Program-made: the position numbers and the translations under genes
Assembly (NCBI GenBank): GCA_949752735.1
Contig: OX457036.1
Coordinates: forward strand, 17,896,933 to 17,960,932
Reading direction: 5' to 3'
DNA: 64,000 bases
Source of the DNA: Lumbricus terrestris
Taxonomy: Eukaryota; Annelida; Clitellata; Crassiclitellata; Lumbricidae
Shown: positions 27,245 through 40,275 of the stretch, one piece after another
How the letters are laid out: each line of letters begins with the position of its first letter
Position numbering within the stretch: the first letter of the stretch is position 1
Notes under the pieces: generated by a model
What the model saw: the letters and a program-made list of their open reading frames with translations, nothing else
Database searches by the model: none
What the model was told of the DNA's origin: nothing

Positions 27245-28210
27245 ACCATGCATGTGTGAGTGGGTGAGCGAGCGAGTGAGTGAGTGAGTGTGAGTGAGTG
27301 AGTGAGTGAGTGAGTGGGTGAGTGTTAGTGAGTGAGTGAGTGAGTGTTAGTGAGTGAGTGAGTGAGTGGGTGAGTGTTAGTGAGTGAGTGTGAGTGAGTG
27401 AGTGAGTGAGTGAGTGGGTGAGTGTTAGTGAGTGAGTGAGTGAGTGGGTGAGTGAGTGAGTGAGTGGGTGAGTGAGTGTGAGTGAGTGAGTGTGAGTGTG
27501 AGTGTGAGTGAGTGGGTGAGTGAGTGAGTGAGTGTGAGTGAGTGAGTGGGTGAGTGAGTGAGTGGGTGAGTGAGGGAGTGGGTGAGTGAGTGTGAGTGAG
27601 TGAGTGTGAGTGCGAGTGAGTGAGTGAGTGAGTGAGTGAGTGAGCGAGTGTGAGTGAGTGATCAAGCGAGTGAGTGAGTGAGTGAGTGAGCGAGTGTGAG
27701 TGAGTGATCAAGCGAGTGAGTGAGTGAGTGAGTGAGTGAGTGTGAGTGAGTGAGTGGGTGAGTGAGTGAGTGAGTGTGAGTGAGTGAGTGGGTGAGTGAG
27801 TGAGTGGGTGAGTGAGGGAGTGGGTGAGTGAGTGTGAGTGAGTGAGTGTGAGTGCGAGTGAGTGAGTGAGTGAGTGAGTGAGTGAGTGAGTGAGCGAGTG
27901 TGAGTGAGTGATCAAGCGAGTGAGTGAGTGAGTGAGTGAGCGAGTGTGAGTGAGTGATCAAGCGAGTGAGTGAGTGAGTGAGTGAGTGAGTGTGAGTGAG
28001 TGAGTGGGTGAGTGAGTGAGTGAGTGAGTGAGTGAGGGAGTGAGTGTGAGTGAGTGAGTGGGTGAGTGAGTGAGTGAGTGAGGGAGTGGGTGAGTGAGTG
28101 TGAGTGAGTGAGTGTGAGTGTGAGTGAGTGAGTGAGTGAGTGAGCGAGTGTGAGTGAGTGATCAAGCGAGTGAGTGAGTGTGTGAGTGAGTGAGTGATCA
28201 AGCGAGTGAG
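27245..28210. repeat. About 1-kb (GAGT)n satellite with a 250-bp higher-order period
   Basis: Built from GAGT with GTGAGT, GGGTGA and GCGAGT variants. The marker GATCAAGCGAG occurs at 27660, 27706, 27910, 27956, 28160 and 28196. The first members of each pair are exactly 250 bp apart, and the pairs are 46, 46 and 36 bp wide. The array therefore has higher-order units. Long His/Ser/Leu/Thr frames in it are artefacts. Confidence 0.92.
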
Positions 28211-28447
28211 AGAACGAACGGATGAGTGAGAGAAATGAAGAGTGAGACGGCAGGTGATGAGAAGAGTGAATTAAATTAGCCAGTGTGAAATGACTAAACT
28301 TAACTACTTAAAAGCATTCAAAAGTGGATTGAAGCAAATGGAATTCATTCTAACTTTATATAGGCCTACTAGCGCCATAGTTATAATTTTTAAAACGGTT
28401 CAAAGACTGAATGAACCTTTGGTCTCCTAACCGCAACAAAACCGTGA
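28211..28447. other. Unassigned spacer
   Basis: No feature seen between the satellite and the tRNA gene. Confidence 0.5.
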
Positions 28448-28529
28448 TGGCAGCGGTGGGATTCGAACCCACGCCTCCGAGGAGACTGGTGCCTAAAACC
28501 AGCGCCTTAGACCACTCGGCCACGCTACC
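28448..28529 (-). tRNA. tRNA-Leu (anticodon UAG)
   Basis: The minus strand reads GGTAGCGTGGCCGAGTGGTC (A box) and GGTTCGAATCC (B box). The seven-base acceptor stem GGTAGCG pairs with CGCTGCC (one G-U), with discriminator A. The anticodon stem CTGGT/ACCAG encloses loop TTTAGGC, giving anticodon UAG for CUA codons. A long variable arm (CTCCTCGGAG-type) confirms the class II leucine identity. Length is 82 nt, no intron, no encoded CCA. It closely resembles animal nuclear tRNA-Leu(UAG) and appears functional. Confidence 0.95.
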
Positions 28530-29104
28530 ACATGTCAGATCTATATTCGACTCTGGACTATAATAGCCAGATGTTGTTTGATTTGTACTCGCGCCGGTAC
28601 AGCCTCAGTGCAGGTCATCAAAATGTAGGTCTGGACGAAACATACAAAACGTCAGAAACTGAATAGAAACGAAAACATCTTGAAAGAATTAGCCATTCTA
28701 TATATGGTAGCTCAAGATATTATGCCTACATGTACATCAACATGCGTAGAGTCTAAGCAAGTCTGTAAAATATATATGGCATATGTAAAATATATATGGC
28801 ATATGTAAATATATGTAGAAAAAGGCCTAGGCTATATTTATGTTTTTATACATGCGTGCATGTATGTTTGTTACAATGTAGGCCTATCCAATATCCATCC
28901 ATCCATCCATCTATCCATCCACCCATCCATCCATCCATCCATTCATCCATCCATCCATCCATCTATCCATCCACCCATCTATCCATGCATGCATGCATGC
29001 ATCCATCCATCCATATGTACGCAAGTGTGTTTGTGTGTTTGTATGTACGTACCTATGTATGTAGGGCCTTGTAGGCCTACGTATTAAGAATTTATACTTC
29101 TATG
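28530..29104. other. Spacer with simple repeats
   Basis: Contains a tandem AAAATATATATGGCATATGT pair at about 28770-28806 and an (ATCC)n tract at about 28893-29010. No gene seen. Confidence 0.6.
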
Positions 29105-30857
29105 CAGGGCCTAGGACAGGGGGGCCACTGGGGCCATTTGGCCCCAGGCCTCACTTGATAAGGGCCTCGGAATTTTGGAATCACGGACTTATTTATAATA
29201 AAATAATATCTCCTGAATTCGGTAATTCCCCATAATAAATAATTTATTGAAATGGGGAATTACGGAATTAACGAGTTATTCACTGAAATGTAGCTTTATG
29301 CAAATTCTAATTATTTCGTGACGAAATCGCTGACGTTAAATAATTGCAAACTGCAATTTTTTTTCGTGAACCTGTTATTAGTTGTAAAATTGAAAAGGTG
29401 TCAACACTCAATAGTATAAACTCTATCGTAACTCGTTACTCGTAGGCCATGGGTTGTAAGTCAAACACTCAAACCTAAAAAATGTTTTAATATTCATGAA
29501 TAATTGAATATAATTATTGTTCTTATCATCGGATTCGCTGTGGATAGTGTTTCCTACACGGTACACTAGGCCTATACATATTCTTAATTTCTTAGTCTCC
29601 TGGGCTGGTATGCACAGGACACAGCATAAGGTAATCACATATAGTGCCTAAACGCTGCTTTGCAATTCCCTATATAGTCATTGGAATGTATCCATATGCA
29701 CGAGAAAAAATAGCAACGAGAATAACTAATCTACACATTCCTTGCACCCGACGATGCATGACGCTTGCTCTTCCCCCCAATTCAATGGGTTATAGCTGAG
29801 CGCGCATGCGTGAAAGATATTTATATGCGGTCGGTGCAGCGTGGGGTAAACAGATTCAGACCTAAAGACGGGCCCCAGGGAAATGTCGACGGCTGCCTAT
29901 TGTTCGCGCTGTCCAGCTAACGTCGGCCGTCTATTGTTCACAATGGGAGTAGCCGGCGTACTCCTTCCTCGGAATTGGAATAACGTTATACCTAGTTTTA
30001 TTCGCTAATCTCAAGCCGTGCATACGGAAATAACCCAGTATTCCTGTATAGGCCAGATTTAAGCCAAATATACGAGTTATACCCTCATGTGCATACGGGC
30101 CCTAGATCGGTGGTGTAGCCAGGATTTAGAGTTTGGGGGTAGTGTAGAAAATGAATGGACCCTGGGGTGGCGGACGAATTCGAGCGGAACGAGTGCACGA
30201 TCAGGGGGTTTGTTTTTAGCTTTTTAAATTGGTATTTAATCTACATCAATTCATTAAAATAGTTTTAACAATATCAGTCAATTTGATAAAATTGACCACA
30301 GTGTCATTTTTATTGAAAAATAGCAAATATTTTCTTTGGGGCCCTAACTATTAGTCTATTATATCATATAAAAATAAATTTTAATCAAATCTCTTACAGA
30401 AAGATGGAGAGATTATTCGAAAGTGGACATGAGAAACGAAAGAAATTGGCTCGACAATAGGAAGCTGCTTCAGCAAGCCAAAAAATTCAAATTTCATCGC
30501 ACATCCTGACAATAGCAATAGGCTCAGCCAGACTGAATTAAGATCTTCGAGAAATAAATTTATCACAAACAGAAAGTAGGCTACCCTCCAAGAGAATTCG
30601 ACGACTGTAACAACTGTGACTGACAGAGAATGGAGTTTTGAAACAAGAAAATGTGAAATTATTGTACAGCATTTAACAATTGTCAATGAATCAGATAATT
30701 CAAATAATTTTCTTTTTAAATCTTTCAAATATTATGAGACATGTTGACATTGGAGCAGGATCTCGTAGCAATCCAGAGTTTCGACGTAGATTCTTGAGTG
30801 AGAAGGCCTTGAAAATTAATTGTGGCCCTGGGTCTCCAAATCCTGTCCTAGGCCCTG
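29105..30857 (+). mobile_element. hAT-type element (1,753 bp) with CAGGGCCTAGGACAGG ends
   Basis: Inverted ends CAGGGCCTAGGACAGG / CCTGTCCTAGGCCCTG are flanked by perfect 8-bp duplications CTTCTATG (29097-29104 and 30858-30865). Near 30405 a decayed frame reads MERLFESGHEKRKKLARQ, resembling the N-terminal SGAxKRK segment of hAT transposases, followed by stops. A defective internally deleted copy. Confidence 0.85.
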
Positions 30858-30865
30858 CTTCTATG

Positions 30866-32101
30866 TACATATGCATGCAAATTTTTGTGTGTGTCTGTAA
30901 GCTTATGTGAATGCATGCATGCATGTACATGTAGCTCAGCATTTGTAGGTCTATGCATGCGACGCTTTAGAACCTCTGAAACAAGGTTAGCAAACAGAAC
31001 TGGTGTAAAACAGGAGAAGCTATAAATAAATAAATAATCTATACTATACGTACGTGTAGGCTTTCTATGCAGTTCTATGCAGTCATGCCATAAGCTACAC
31101 ACGATTAAAGGTCGTGTAGCATATAATTATATGTTGCGTATCATAGGCCTATACTGTTCAGCAACACATCGCGAAGCTGAACAGTTTGTTAATGTCGCCA
31201 GCGTATATAGATCTAAGCCTATATAGACCTACGTATGTTCTATCCGTTCTTTCGGTTCTTGTTCTTATGGCAGAAGCAGCGATGCAAAGAGTCTTTTCAT
31301 ACATCCGATCATAATGCTCGTCCTCATCATCTCAGAAAGAAATCGAATTCGTCATCCGAAGATATCTCGAAAATCCTTCGTCGTCGTCGTCGTCATCCTA
31401 AGCATCTCTCTCCTCTGAAACAATTGGGTTTATATTCTACGCCGATCCACATACATGTAGCCCACAGCAACCACCACAGGAGGCACACACACATGTGTGG
31501 TTAACTATAAACTGAGCCGTTCCAACGGTCGCTAGCATCTTCCTCGATACACAGTCATCTACTTACCCTCCCCAGCCCCCCCCTCTCTCTCTCGCACTTG
31601 TTCTGATGTCTCTCCTCCTGCCCCTCCTCCTCCTCCTCTTCTTCCTTCTCCTCCTCCTTCTCTTCTTCCTCCTCCTCCTTCTCCTTGTCATCCTCCTCCT
31701 TCTTCTCAGTCTCCATTTAGTTCGCTGGATGCTGCAGTTGATATATACATTCATTCACTTCCACGCATACAACCGCTTATAAATAACTTCCAATCAGGAC
31801 AAAAACCCATATGTCCCTCTCTCTCTGTCTGTCTCTCTGTCTGTGTGTTTGTTTGTCTATCCATTAGTTTGTCTGCATGTCTGTCTGAATCCTTTGAACT
31901 CTTACGGTTCTGCTTCATGGCCGTGTGTACCCCAGTCTCCATGTGTCTTTGTCTGCCACTGTGCGTTTGTTCATTATTTTGGCACACACTCAATGGATAA
32001 GCAAGTGTGTGTGTGCGTTATAAAGTGGTTAGCATATATTTGAATATGCATGAATGTGGTTGCAAGTGTTTCCGCGGGTGCATGCATGGGCGTGCGTGCG
32101 T

Positions 32102-32104
<3 letters not shown>
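30866..32104. other. Repeat-rich spacer
   Basis: Includes a pyrimidine-rich TCC/TTC tract (about 31560-31715) and TCTG-rich sequence (about 31800-31890). No supported gene. The frame 31235-31504 has no family signature. Confidence 0.5.
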
Positions 32105-32146
<42 letters not shown>

Positions 32147-32148
32147 TG
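32105..32148. repeat. (GT)n microsatellite
   Basis: About 20 GT units. Confidence 0.95.
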
Positions 32149-32297
32149 TGTGTCCCTTCCTATCTCTGTGAAGCGAGAGGCCATTATCGGAGACAAACAG
32201 CGGTTGTTCTGTCAATTTGTAACCAACGACTGATAATTATTCGTCTTTCGACAACAGAAATTAAGACGTTCTTCACAAAAAAAGAAGCAAGGCAAGG

Positions 32298-32510
32298 AAC
32301 AGAGACGGACAGACAGACAGATAGACAGAGAGACAGACGGACAGACAGATAGACAGAGAGACAGAAAGAGGCAGAGAGACAGAGATAGACACAGAGAGAC
32401 ACAGAGACAGAGAGAGAGACAGATGAAAAGAAAGAACAAGGAGTAGAGTGACAGATATACAAACAGATCGGCATGCAGACAGACAGACAGAGAGAGAGAG
32501 AGAGAGATAC
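32298..32510. repeat. (GACA/GAGA)n tract
   Basis: Purine-rich GACAGACAG and AGAGAC units. The opposite-strand Ser/Leu/Cys frames are artefacts. Confidence 0.9.
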
Positions 32511-32569
32511 GAAGGGAGGGCGACCGAAACAGGCGGATGAAAGGACATTGCAAGGAACAGAGAGGTTAG

Positions 32570-32630
32570 GTTGCGCTGTCAGAAGCGCTTTGTAAATCCA
32601 TAAATAGAATTATGGCATAGAAGGAGAAAG
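32570..32630 (+). mobile_element. LINE 3'-end fragment
   Basis: AGAAGCGCTTTGTAAATCC followed by an AATAGAAT-like tail matches the 3' ends of the CR1/jockey-like copies. Confidence 0.5.
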
Positions 32631-33292
32631 TAACAAGGGAGGGAAGGGATAACCCTGGGTTGCGTGAGAGTTCATATCCCAGTCTGTCTGTCTGACTGTC
32701 TGTCTGTCTGTCTATTTCTCTCTCTTCGGGTCGTATGGTTGCTGCACAACTGGACCTCCTCTCTCTCTCTCACTATCTCTCTGTTGTAACCTCAGCCGCG
32801 TTTAACAGGCGGCCAACTTCCCCAGTAGGCCAAAGCACCCTCACGCATTTGGCCTGCACGGACCGCAGGCCCTAGCGGCATGCCACTGCCTGCAATGCGT
32901 GCACTCCCTGTCTCTCTTCCCTCCTCTCCCTCCCATTTTCCACTCCCTTCCCCGAGTTTTGACTGATCCAGTGATCCCTCGGAGAACTATGGTGGTGTTT
33001 AAGCGTGCCACTTTCACTATGGTTGGTCTCACACGTGCAGACCAACGAGTGTGTTATTTCGAGTGTTACATCTGTGAAATTTAGAATATAGGCCTAAGTG
33101 CATGCGTGTTACTAATAGCGAAAGCAACTCCGCCTCTGGTCACATTCTGCCAGTGCCAGTCCTAAGCGTGGATAAAGAAGGGGGGCGACACTAATCATCT
33201 CTGTTATGGAAGTGTCGTTATACATGTAAAAACTAATAGCCAAAACGAAGTTTTAACCATATTAGTGTTGGGATGATTTTGATCATTCACCA

Positions 33293-33497
33293 CAGGGCTG
33301 TTTTTAAGGAATTTTTAGAACTGCACAAACCCTTCTTGCCCTTCCCATCCTCCATAGTAAATTACTCCCAATGGGAGGAAAATGACCTTTTAAAACTAGC
33401 TTTGACTGCACAGAAGTGCATCTACATGTTTCTACAATTGCACAAATCCATTTAGAACTGCACATTTTGTGTACAACTGCACGTTAAAAAAGCCCTG
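33293..33497. mobile_element. hAT-like MITE (205 bp), family with CAGGGCTGTTTTTA ends
   Basis: Ends CAGGGCTGTTTTTA and TAAAAAAGCCCTG are inverted. Exact 8-bp duplications ATTCACCA lie at 33285-33292 and 33498-33505. The interior closely matches the copy at 37077-37272 (GAACTGCACAAA and TTTTGTGTACAAC segments). Confidence 0.92.
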
Positions 33498-33814
33498 ATT
33501 CACCAATTGACGCTGCTGCCCTTACGAAAGGGTGCAACCCTTACGTGCGTAAGGGTCATCTAAAGTCATCTAGGGTCATCTAAAGTCACCGTAATCGTAA
33601 TCGAAAACAGAAATAATGAATGAAATGAATGGAACGAATGGAACGAGTGAATTGAATGGAATGAATGAATGGAATGAATTGTCATCTTGAGATTATTTTC
33701 TGCATCACCCAAAAAGCGAAGTCGCGGGAACCAACTTAATGACAGGCGCTTGGTCAAAATAAAAATCCCCATGCAGGCAGAGTTTGAAATCGGTTCCAGG
33801 ACAAGATTCAAAGA

Positions 33815-33997
<183 letters not shown>

Positions 33998-36809
33998 ACT
34001 CGGTTGATTCAAATGCCTTATAGGTGAATGATGTATGGGACTTTGTATTGTTTTCGTTCAGGTAATTAAAAGTAAGACTTATAGTTATGTATTTTGAGGG
34101 CAAGAGTGGTGTAATGGTGCTTGGCGGTTTTACTGACACGACATGAACGAGGGCATTCTGAATGGACTGAAGGCGTTTATTTCGGTGGTGTAGCTTGTGT
34201 AATTTTAAACAACAGTACTGTAGCAAGTTGAAATTGTCGAGGATAAGCTAGCATATGGGCAATTGATGTAGCGACAGTAGGCCTAGATAGTTTTGAAGTC
34301 GAGAACTCGAGGAGCACAAGGCGGATTCTGCGAGGATCGAGTATATGCGTGAGGCAAGAACAGGAATTAGGATGAGTAGGCTTAATATGTTCTGAGAAGA
34401 AAATTTTTAGTGATGCGGTGACGAATCTGATGGAAAATTGCGCCTATTATGTCGCTGACAGGAGAATTAACAGTGAATGTGTGCATGCGTGGGTGCAGAA
34501 TCTATAGGTTAGGGAAATAGAAGGATTCTGTCATTTTACAGAGCTGGTCAATCAGGAATAATTATTAAAAATTTAAAATGAGTAATAAGTGTGGGCCATC
34601 GGTGAGTCCTGCAGCAGAGATGTAGCAAATCAATCGACTAATCGTTTAGAAATTAGAAAACAGTTGATTCTTCTTATACCGGTACTCGATTTGCAATAAT
34701 TTTATCCACAACCGTGTGCCCATCTCTGTAGTCAACTGAGGATACTTGAAGGTACTGTTAACTGAACGGAAGTAGCGTATGAAGGATGAACAAAAAGAGT
34801 CCACAAGCGCAGAATCTTGAGGAACACCACGAGTGAGATCGGGGATTCGGGGTGATTGGGATGGGGTTTCCTGCATGTGTTCTGACCGTGCTAGCCCGAG
34901 ATCAGGGTGTGAAGTGAGTGGGAACGCGTGGGAACGGCGTTCCCACTGCTCTCGAAATTCTTGGTATGCGTTCCCACTGCTCACCTGCATGGAATGCTGG
35001 AAACACGTGCATTCCAATAAAACTCTTATTTGGTGTTCCCACTGCTCACAAATTTAGGCGTTCCCACTGTTCACCCAAACCACTTTAACCACTGCCCGAG
35101 ATTGAAATCTCTTAAGTTAAGTTAAGTATACCGGTAATCCTCCATTGGTATGCGAATCTGCAGCTCCCGAACGTCCCGAGTAGCACTGGACGTTCGCTTC
35201 GATCGGGTCAGTGATGCATAGTGCGTCACTTGTCTTTGGTGGCATTGTTGTCCGATTCAGTTCGCTGGACTCTGTTGTCCATGGACGTATTTTTTTTTGG
35301 GGGGGGGGGGATTGCGGGTTCAAAGCCCCCAAATAAATAGTTCCCAATTTTACAACTAATTCTGTGTATTTTACGACAATATTGTTTGAGGAAAAACGAA
35401 AAGAAACCCACGAATTCTTTTCGTGGATATACGCCCCAGTTGTTTTAATACCAGGTCTCGATTAAGAAGTCATTGACATAAAAGTAGCTATTGCATTCTC
35501 GGATTTCTCTGCAATCATGCAATGCAATGTAATTGCGATGTTGTGTATACGCATACGCTTCGCTGCACTATAGATAGCGATTCTAATTCTAGAGTGCTCT
35601 GCATTATTGCCAGTGATCAGTGCTACAATTAATTGATAAGCGTTCGATCTACAACGGCCGGATGGATTTTGCTTACATAATTATGTTGGAGAACTTGAAC
35701 TCTCCAGATTGGATTCCTGTCGGTGCGCCATCGATTGAAGCATTGTTCATTTAACACAATCTCTATAGACGTTGCTAATCCTTAATCAATAACAATAACG
35801 ACAATAACGACAACAACAAATATAACTATAGAAATAGAGTCTACTAACAAAATGATGATCGCATCTTGTTGTTGTAGCACTTATGGGCCATCGTAGTGAT
35901 CGACCATGTTCATATCGATGGCGATTGGTGATATCACGTGTCAACCCGTACGACATCTGGTGTCATTTGAGAACAGTCACAAACCAGTCCTCAGCTGCAG
36001 CGGCTGGCGGATCAGCACCAGCATCACCAGCAGCAGCAGCAGCACCAGCACCAGCAGCAGCTTGTAACATCCGCGTAGACCCCAAGATCAGCTCACACAG
36101 ACACCTCTGTATGCTTCAACCGTTCAACGTCTATAAGAATAAAACTGTAGACCCCTCGACACCCCGCGTAGCCTATAGTCTGACAGAGGCCACAGGGGTT
36201 GAATTCCTATCCCTTTCTCTTCTCCATCCATTCATCACCCAGTAAATCCCCCGCAGCGGGGACTGGTGTCAGGTTTACAAGAACCACAACCTAAGGGGTA
36301 CGTATGGTATACAGAGGTCGATGGCTGTAGGCTTCCACAGTCCACACAGGCAGAGGCATCTGATAGTTAGTCACGGATCAAATTAAATAGGTCCATGCCT
36401 AGATAGCCTACATATTTTTTTCTTTATGTCTACGGCGTTAATCACGTTTTGTAGTCATATTTACTGAAACCAAATCGTCCATGTGTGCTGTAGGAGATAA
36501 CTTTTTTTGGTACATAGTTTCCTCTGCTAATTTTAACAGTTTATGCATGTTAGGATGTCTGGTGTTAAAATCCGACCACACAGTTGGCCTAGGCATACCA
36601 TCTGAATCCTTCGCAAAATTAAGGCAATAAAATCATAGACACAAAAAACTTATACTACTTGAAGAAGAGCTTTCATAGTTACAAATCAACAAACTGAATG
36701 TAATTCGACTGTGGTTGTACGTGGTTTTCACTCTCGTTTCAGGGGCCATAATAGCCTATACATTTACTTTTGTTACATTAGAACATTAACTAACGTAGTA
36801 GAGGTGCGA
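33998..36809. other. Gene-free stretch
   Basis: No domain or RNA gene recognised. At 34915-35075 the phrase GTTCCCACTGCTC recurs several times. A poly-G run lies at 35299-35310, and CAG-rich sequence at 36010-36060 gives a short Ala-rich frame (35883-36245) without other signatures. Confidence 0.5.
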
Positions 36810-37076
36810 AGATATGCATGGTAGGAACCAGAATGGAAAGGAATCTGAAACTATTCGGACACATCCAAAGAATGAGCGACGATAGAAAGATAAAGAATAT
36901 CTTATCTTATAAAGAGCATAATGACGAGAATCATGGATGGATTGGGGAGAAGAGGAAGACCATGCAGAGAATGGTTGCAGGACATAGAAGAGTGGTGCGA
37001 CCGTGCGGGATGAATACGCAGGAACTGACACACAGCACACAGAACTGGGCACAGGACAGGGATTTGCGGAAGAAAG
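36810..37076 (+). pseudogene. Decayed reverse-transcriptase C-terminus of a second LINE type
   Basis: Frame fragments read RNLKLFGHIQRMSDDRKIKN and, in another frame, GRRGRPCREWLQDI. These match the FGHxxRM...GRPRxxWxDDI signature at the C-terminus of RTE/BovB-like and related reverse transcriptases. Several frameshifts and stops are present. It is cut at the right by the MITE at 37077. Confidence 0.75.
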
Positions 37077-37272
37077 CCGGGCTGTTTTTAAGGAATTTTC
37101 AGAACTGCACAACTCGTTCTTTTCTTTCCCATCCTTCATGGTAAATTACTTCCAAGCGGAAGACAATTGCCTGTTTTTGATAGTTTCAACTGCACGGAAG
37201 TGCTTCTAGAACTGCACAAATCCATTCAGAACTGTACGTTTTGTGTACAACCGCACACTAAAAAAAGCCCTG
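37077..37272. mobile_element. hAT-like MITE (196 bp), second copy, inserted in the LINE fragment
   Basis: Same family as 33293-33497. Perfect 8-bp duplications GAAGAAAG lie at 37069-37076 and 37273-37280. Confidence 0.92.
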
Positions 37273-37696
37273 GAAGAAAGTAGGCCTAGTCAAAAAATGC
37301 GCAGTGGACACCTACGGGCTTTCAACCCACCGTAACATAATAGTGATAATTATTACCGTATATAGTTATATACCATAACTTTCTAGATAACTATAGAACA
37401 AGACATAGTGTGAAGGTGCACCATATAGGTTAGGTAGGCTAAGCCTCGTCGTGGTTGAACCATAATCTCAAGCAGCTAAGTTTCAATGCATCCTGCAGAA
37501 ATAGGCCGTGCACTATTCTTCATTCCAAATTGTCGCAGCTTTAAAGACTATTAAGTTCTGAGATGATATTAAACTGTTGTGCTCTTTGTAATATATATTT
37601 CGAAATCACCTCTGCCAGTGTTTTACAAGGCGCAACATAGATGTGAGTCTGTGAGATTGTAATTAAGCTAAAACGTAGTCTATAGTGTAAAGTCGA

Positions 37697-38256
37697 TCTT
37701 TACCTCAATTGTGCATGCTTTTGTATGTTTATCGGATCGACTATTGCAATTCTGTCCTTATTGGCCTGCCTAAGGTTCGCCTAGCTCCTCTGCAATCTGT
37801 AGGCCTACTCAATGCCGCTGCTAGGCTCATTGCCCGTCTTCCTCGATTCCCCCACATTTCTACATTCATGACTGAACAACTTCACTGGCTTCCACTCTCG
37901 GCCCTTATTCAATTTAAAGTCCTGATGGGTCTTGCTCCGAAGTATCTGTGCGATCAGATACATCGCCCCCTTTCTGCCACTTCACTGCGTCCTCTTAGTT
38001 CCTCTGATCGGCTTGACCTCTTTGTCCCCCGAGTCAGGACTGCCATGGTTCAATCCAGATAATTTGCCTGCATTGGTCCCTCCCTATGGAATGGGCTTCC
38101 GCATGAGTTCACTCTGCCATCCTATCTGGTAGTGTATCCTCGTCTTTCTCACGTCTAAAAACTTGTCTTTTTTCTCGGAGTTAAACACACTGGGAGCGCT
38201 TCTGAAAGGCTCTTGCTGCGAGAAGCGCTTTATAAATGGTCAGATAAGATAAGAAA
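37697..38256 (+). pseudogene. 3' fragment of the CR1/jockey-like LINE
   Basis: Encodes RIDYCNSVLIGLPKVRLAPL, RLPRFPHISTFM and HWLPL in an open frame to about 38062. Then come shifted FAC-IGPSLWNGLP-like remnants, the GGGAGCGCTTCTGAA block, GCGCTTTATAAAT and an AGATAAGATAAG tail. 5' truncated, non-functional. Confidence 0.85.
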
Positions 38257-38594
38257 GTAATCTAACAGAGGTTCTAAAGTGTATTACAGCATTTCATTCA
38301 TTTAAGAACCTCAAAATTATTTAAAACAATGCAGTGGCTTCGGTGGAATTCCGATGAACCTGCTTTTCAAAAAGAGCGCTTTTGTGTCAATCGGCCTCGA
38401 TATCACGTGACACGGTCCCGACCGCATGCATTGCAAAAAGATATATGAGTCTACGACATCGGATCCTATAGTATACAAATAGAAAATTTATGCTCGTGAG
38501 AAATATTCATAACACAACAAAACTCAAAACATCGGATAGCCTGGCTATAGCTGGATAATCGATACGCTTGCTTTTTTAGGTCATGTTAGTCCGT

Positions 38595-38675
38595 CTGTTA
38601 GTCCGTTAGTTAGTCCGTTTGTTAGTCCGTTTGTTAGTCCGTTTGTTAGTCCGTCTGTTAGTCCGTCGTTCAGTC
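38595..38675. repeat. GTCCGTTTGTTA tandem repeat
   Basis: Alternating GTCCGTTTGTTA and GTCCGTCTGTTA units, about six copies. Confidence 0.85.
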
Positions 38676-38790
38676 AGTCTGTTAGTCCTTGTCTTCACCG
38701 ATTCTCCGACGTCTCTACATGTACAGTCTACTCCTATGTATGAAAAACGGCGCTGGCTCCCTCTCCATAATGTGTCGATTCGTGTAGCGC

Positions 38791-38880
38791 CAGGGGCGGA
38801 TCCAGGGGGGCCAATCCGGCCATGACCCCTCCCATTTCAAATTTTTGGCCCCTTTTCGAAAATTTCTGTATCCGCTCCTG
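38791..38880. mobile_element. Short hAT-like MITE (90 bp), CAGGGGCGGATCC family
   Basis: Ends CAGGGGCGGATCC and GTATCCGCTCCTG are inverted. Flanks TGTAGCGC and TGTTGCGC form an 8-bp duplication with one mismatch. Internally deleted relative to 48527-48847. Confidence 0.8.
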
Positions 38881-40200
38881 TGTTGCGCCATCCAGCTAAG
38901 GACGGAGAAAGTTAGGGCGTTGTATGCGCTTAAAATAAATAAATCGATGGCATTCTGCCAGATACCATAAAATGTTATAGGTAGGCCTACTGATAATAAG
39001 TGATTTGAATCAACGTCCCATTTCTCCCTAGGCAGACCGAATGTCGATGTTGTGATTAAGAATTATTACTGTTCCACTTGATGACACAATAATTGATCGA
39101 ATGAAAAGGTCTTATCCAATTTGAAAAACTTTCTACTGCACGTAATTTTGTCTTGCCTATGCATCAGCTGTAGTACTATTATATATATGTAGTACTATTA
39201 TATATATATATACATCAGCTGTAGTACAATTATATATATATTACTATATATATGTACAGTGGGCATCAAGCGTTGGTCGCATTATGAAAGTGAGCGTCTA
39301 GAAATATAGGCCCTAAGCGAGATCAGCAAGGCTCGTATGTCACGAATAGGCCTATAAAGGACTAATCAATAGACCTATAGGACTAATCAATAGGAATATA
39401 AGGACTAATCAATATACCTATACTATAGGACTAATCAATAGGCCTATAGGACTAAACCGTAGGCCTAAAGGACTAATCAGCAGGCCTAAGGAGTTCGTGA
39501 AGATCAGACGAGAACTGTCCAACTGTTCAACTAGCCCCAACATAAAGTTTTAATAATGCTGACTCGAGATTCCTCTACTCCATATATATAGGCTATAGTG
39601 GAAAGATCTTGATGCTGACTTCTTAGCATTATAGGCAGCAATAAGAACGAATACTAACTGCTATTTGGCTGTCCATACTTACCATAGACTCGTGGTCTAG
39701 GCCCATGCCGATGAGTTTCAGTTGTCTATAAGCCTAATTCAGACCTACTTCAAAAGACGTTTAAGTTGAGTGTCGTCTTCGTGTCACAAGAGGACCAGAA
39801 TCATGTAAATCAGTTACTTTATTGCCTTATTCAGTAACATTCGGACAACTGAATTGCCAAGTCACATCATCACACACATGCTACAATGTAATTAGTATTT
39901 TTTTAGTAGATGCAAGAAATCCGCCATTTTAAGTAATCTTTGTTCCAGTTCGCTAAAGGCCTATTGCCATAATAGCCTTCATCAAGAAACCTGGGTCCGC
40001 TATAGGCCTACTATTAGGCCTACCTCCAAACGCTGCCCGCTCCTGCTTCAGCCATGCAGTTGCTACTCGAGAAAGAACAGTAGCCTAACTGTTGTTATTC
40101 AGCTGCAATTAATAACTCGGACCACCTGTCTGAGAATTACAGGCAACGTCTCGATACACGTCTTGTGTATTGCAGGCTTTGACCTTGACATCGTACGAGT
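38881..40200. other. Gene-free stretch with a 25-bp tandem repeat
   Basis: At 39340-39495 about six copies of a unit like AGGACTAATCAATAGGCCTAT occur in tandem. TA-rich runs lie at 39180-39255. No gene seen. Confidence 0.6.
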
Positions 40201-40275
40201 GTTAGTGTGTGTGTGTGTGTGTGAGTGTGTTTGTGTGTGTGTGTGTGTGTGTATGAGAGAGAGTGTGCGTGTGTG
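40201..40275. repeat. (GT)n-rich tract
   Basis: GTGTGT units with interruptions. Confidence 0.85.

Noticed and set aside
27231..28201. Long His/Ser/Leu/Thr frames
   Set aside because: Translation of the GAGT satellite.
30105..30135. GGTGGTGTAGCCAGG resembling the end of the 41108-41354 MITE
   Set aside because: No matching second end or target duplication nearby.
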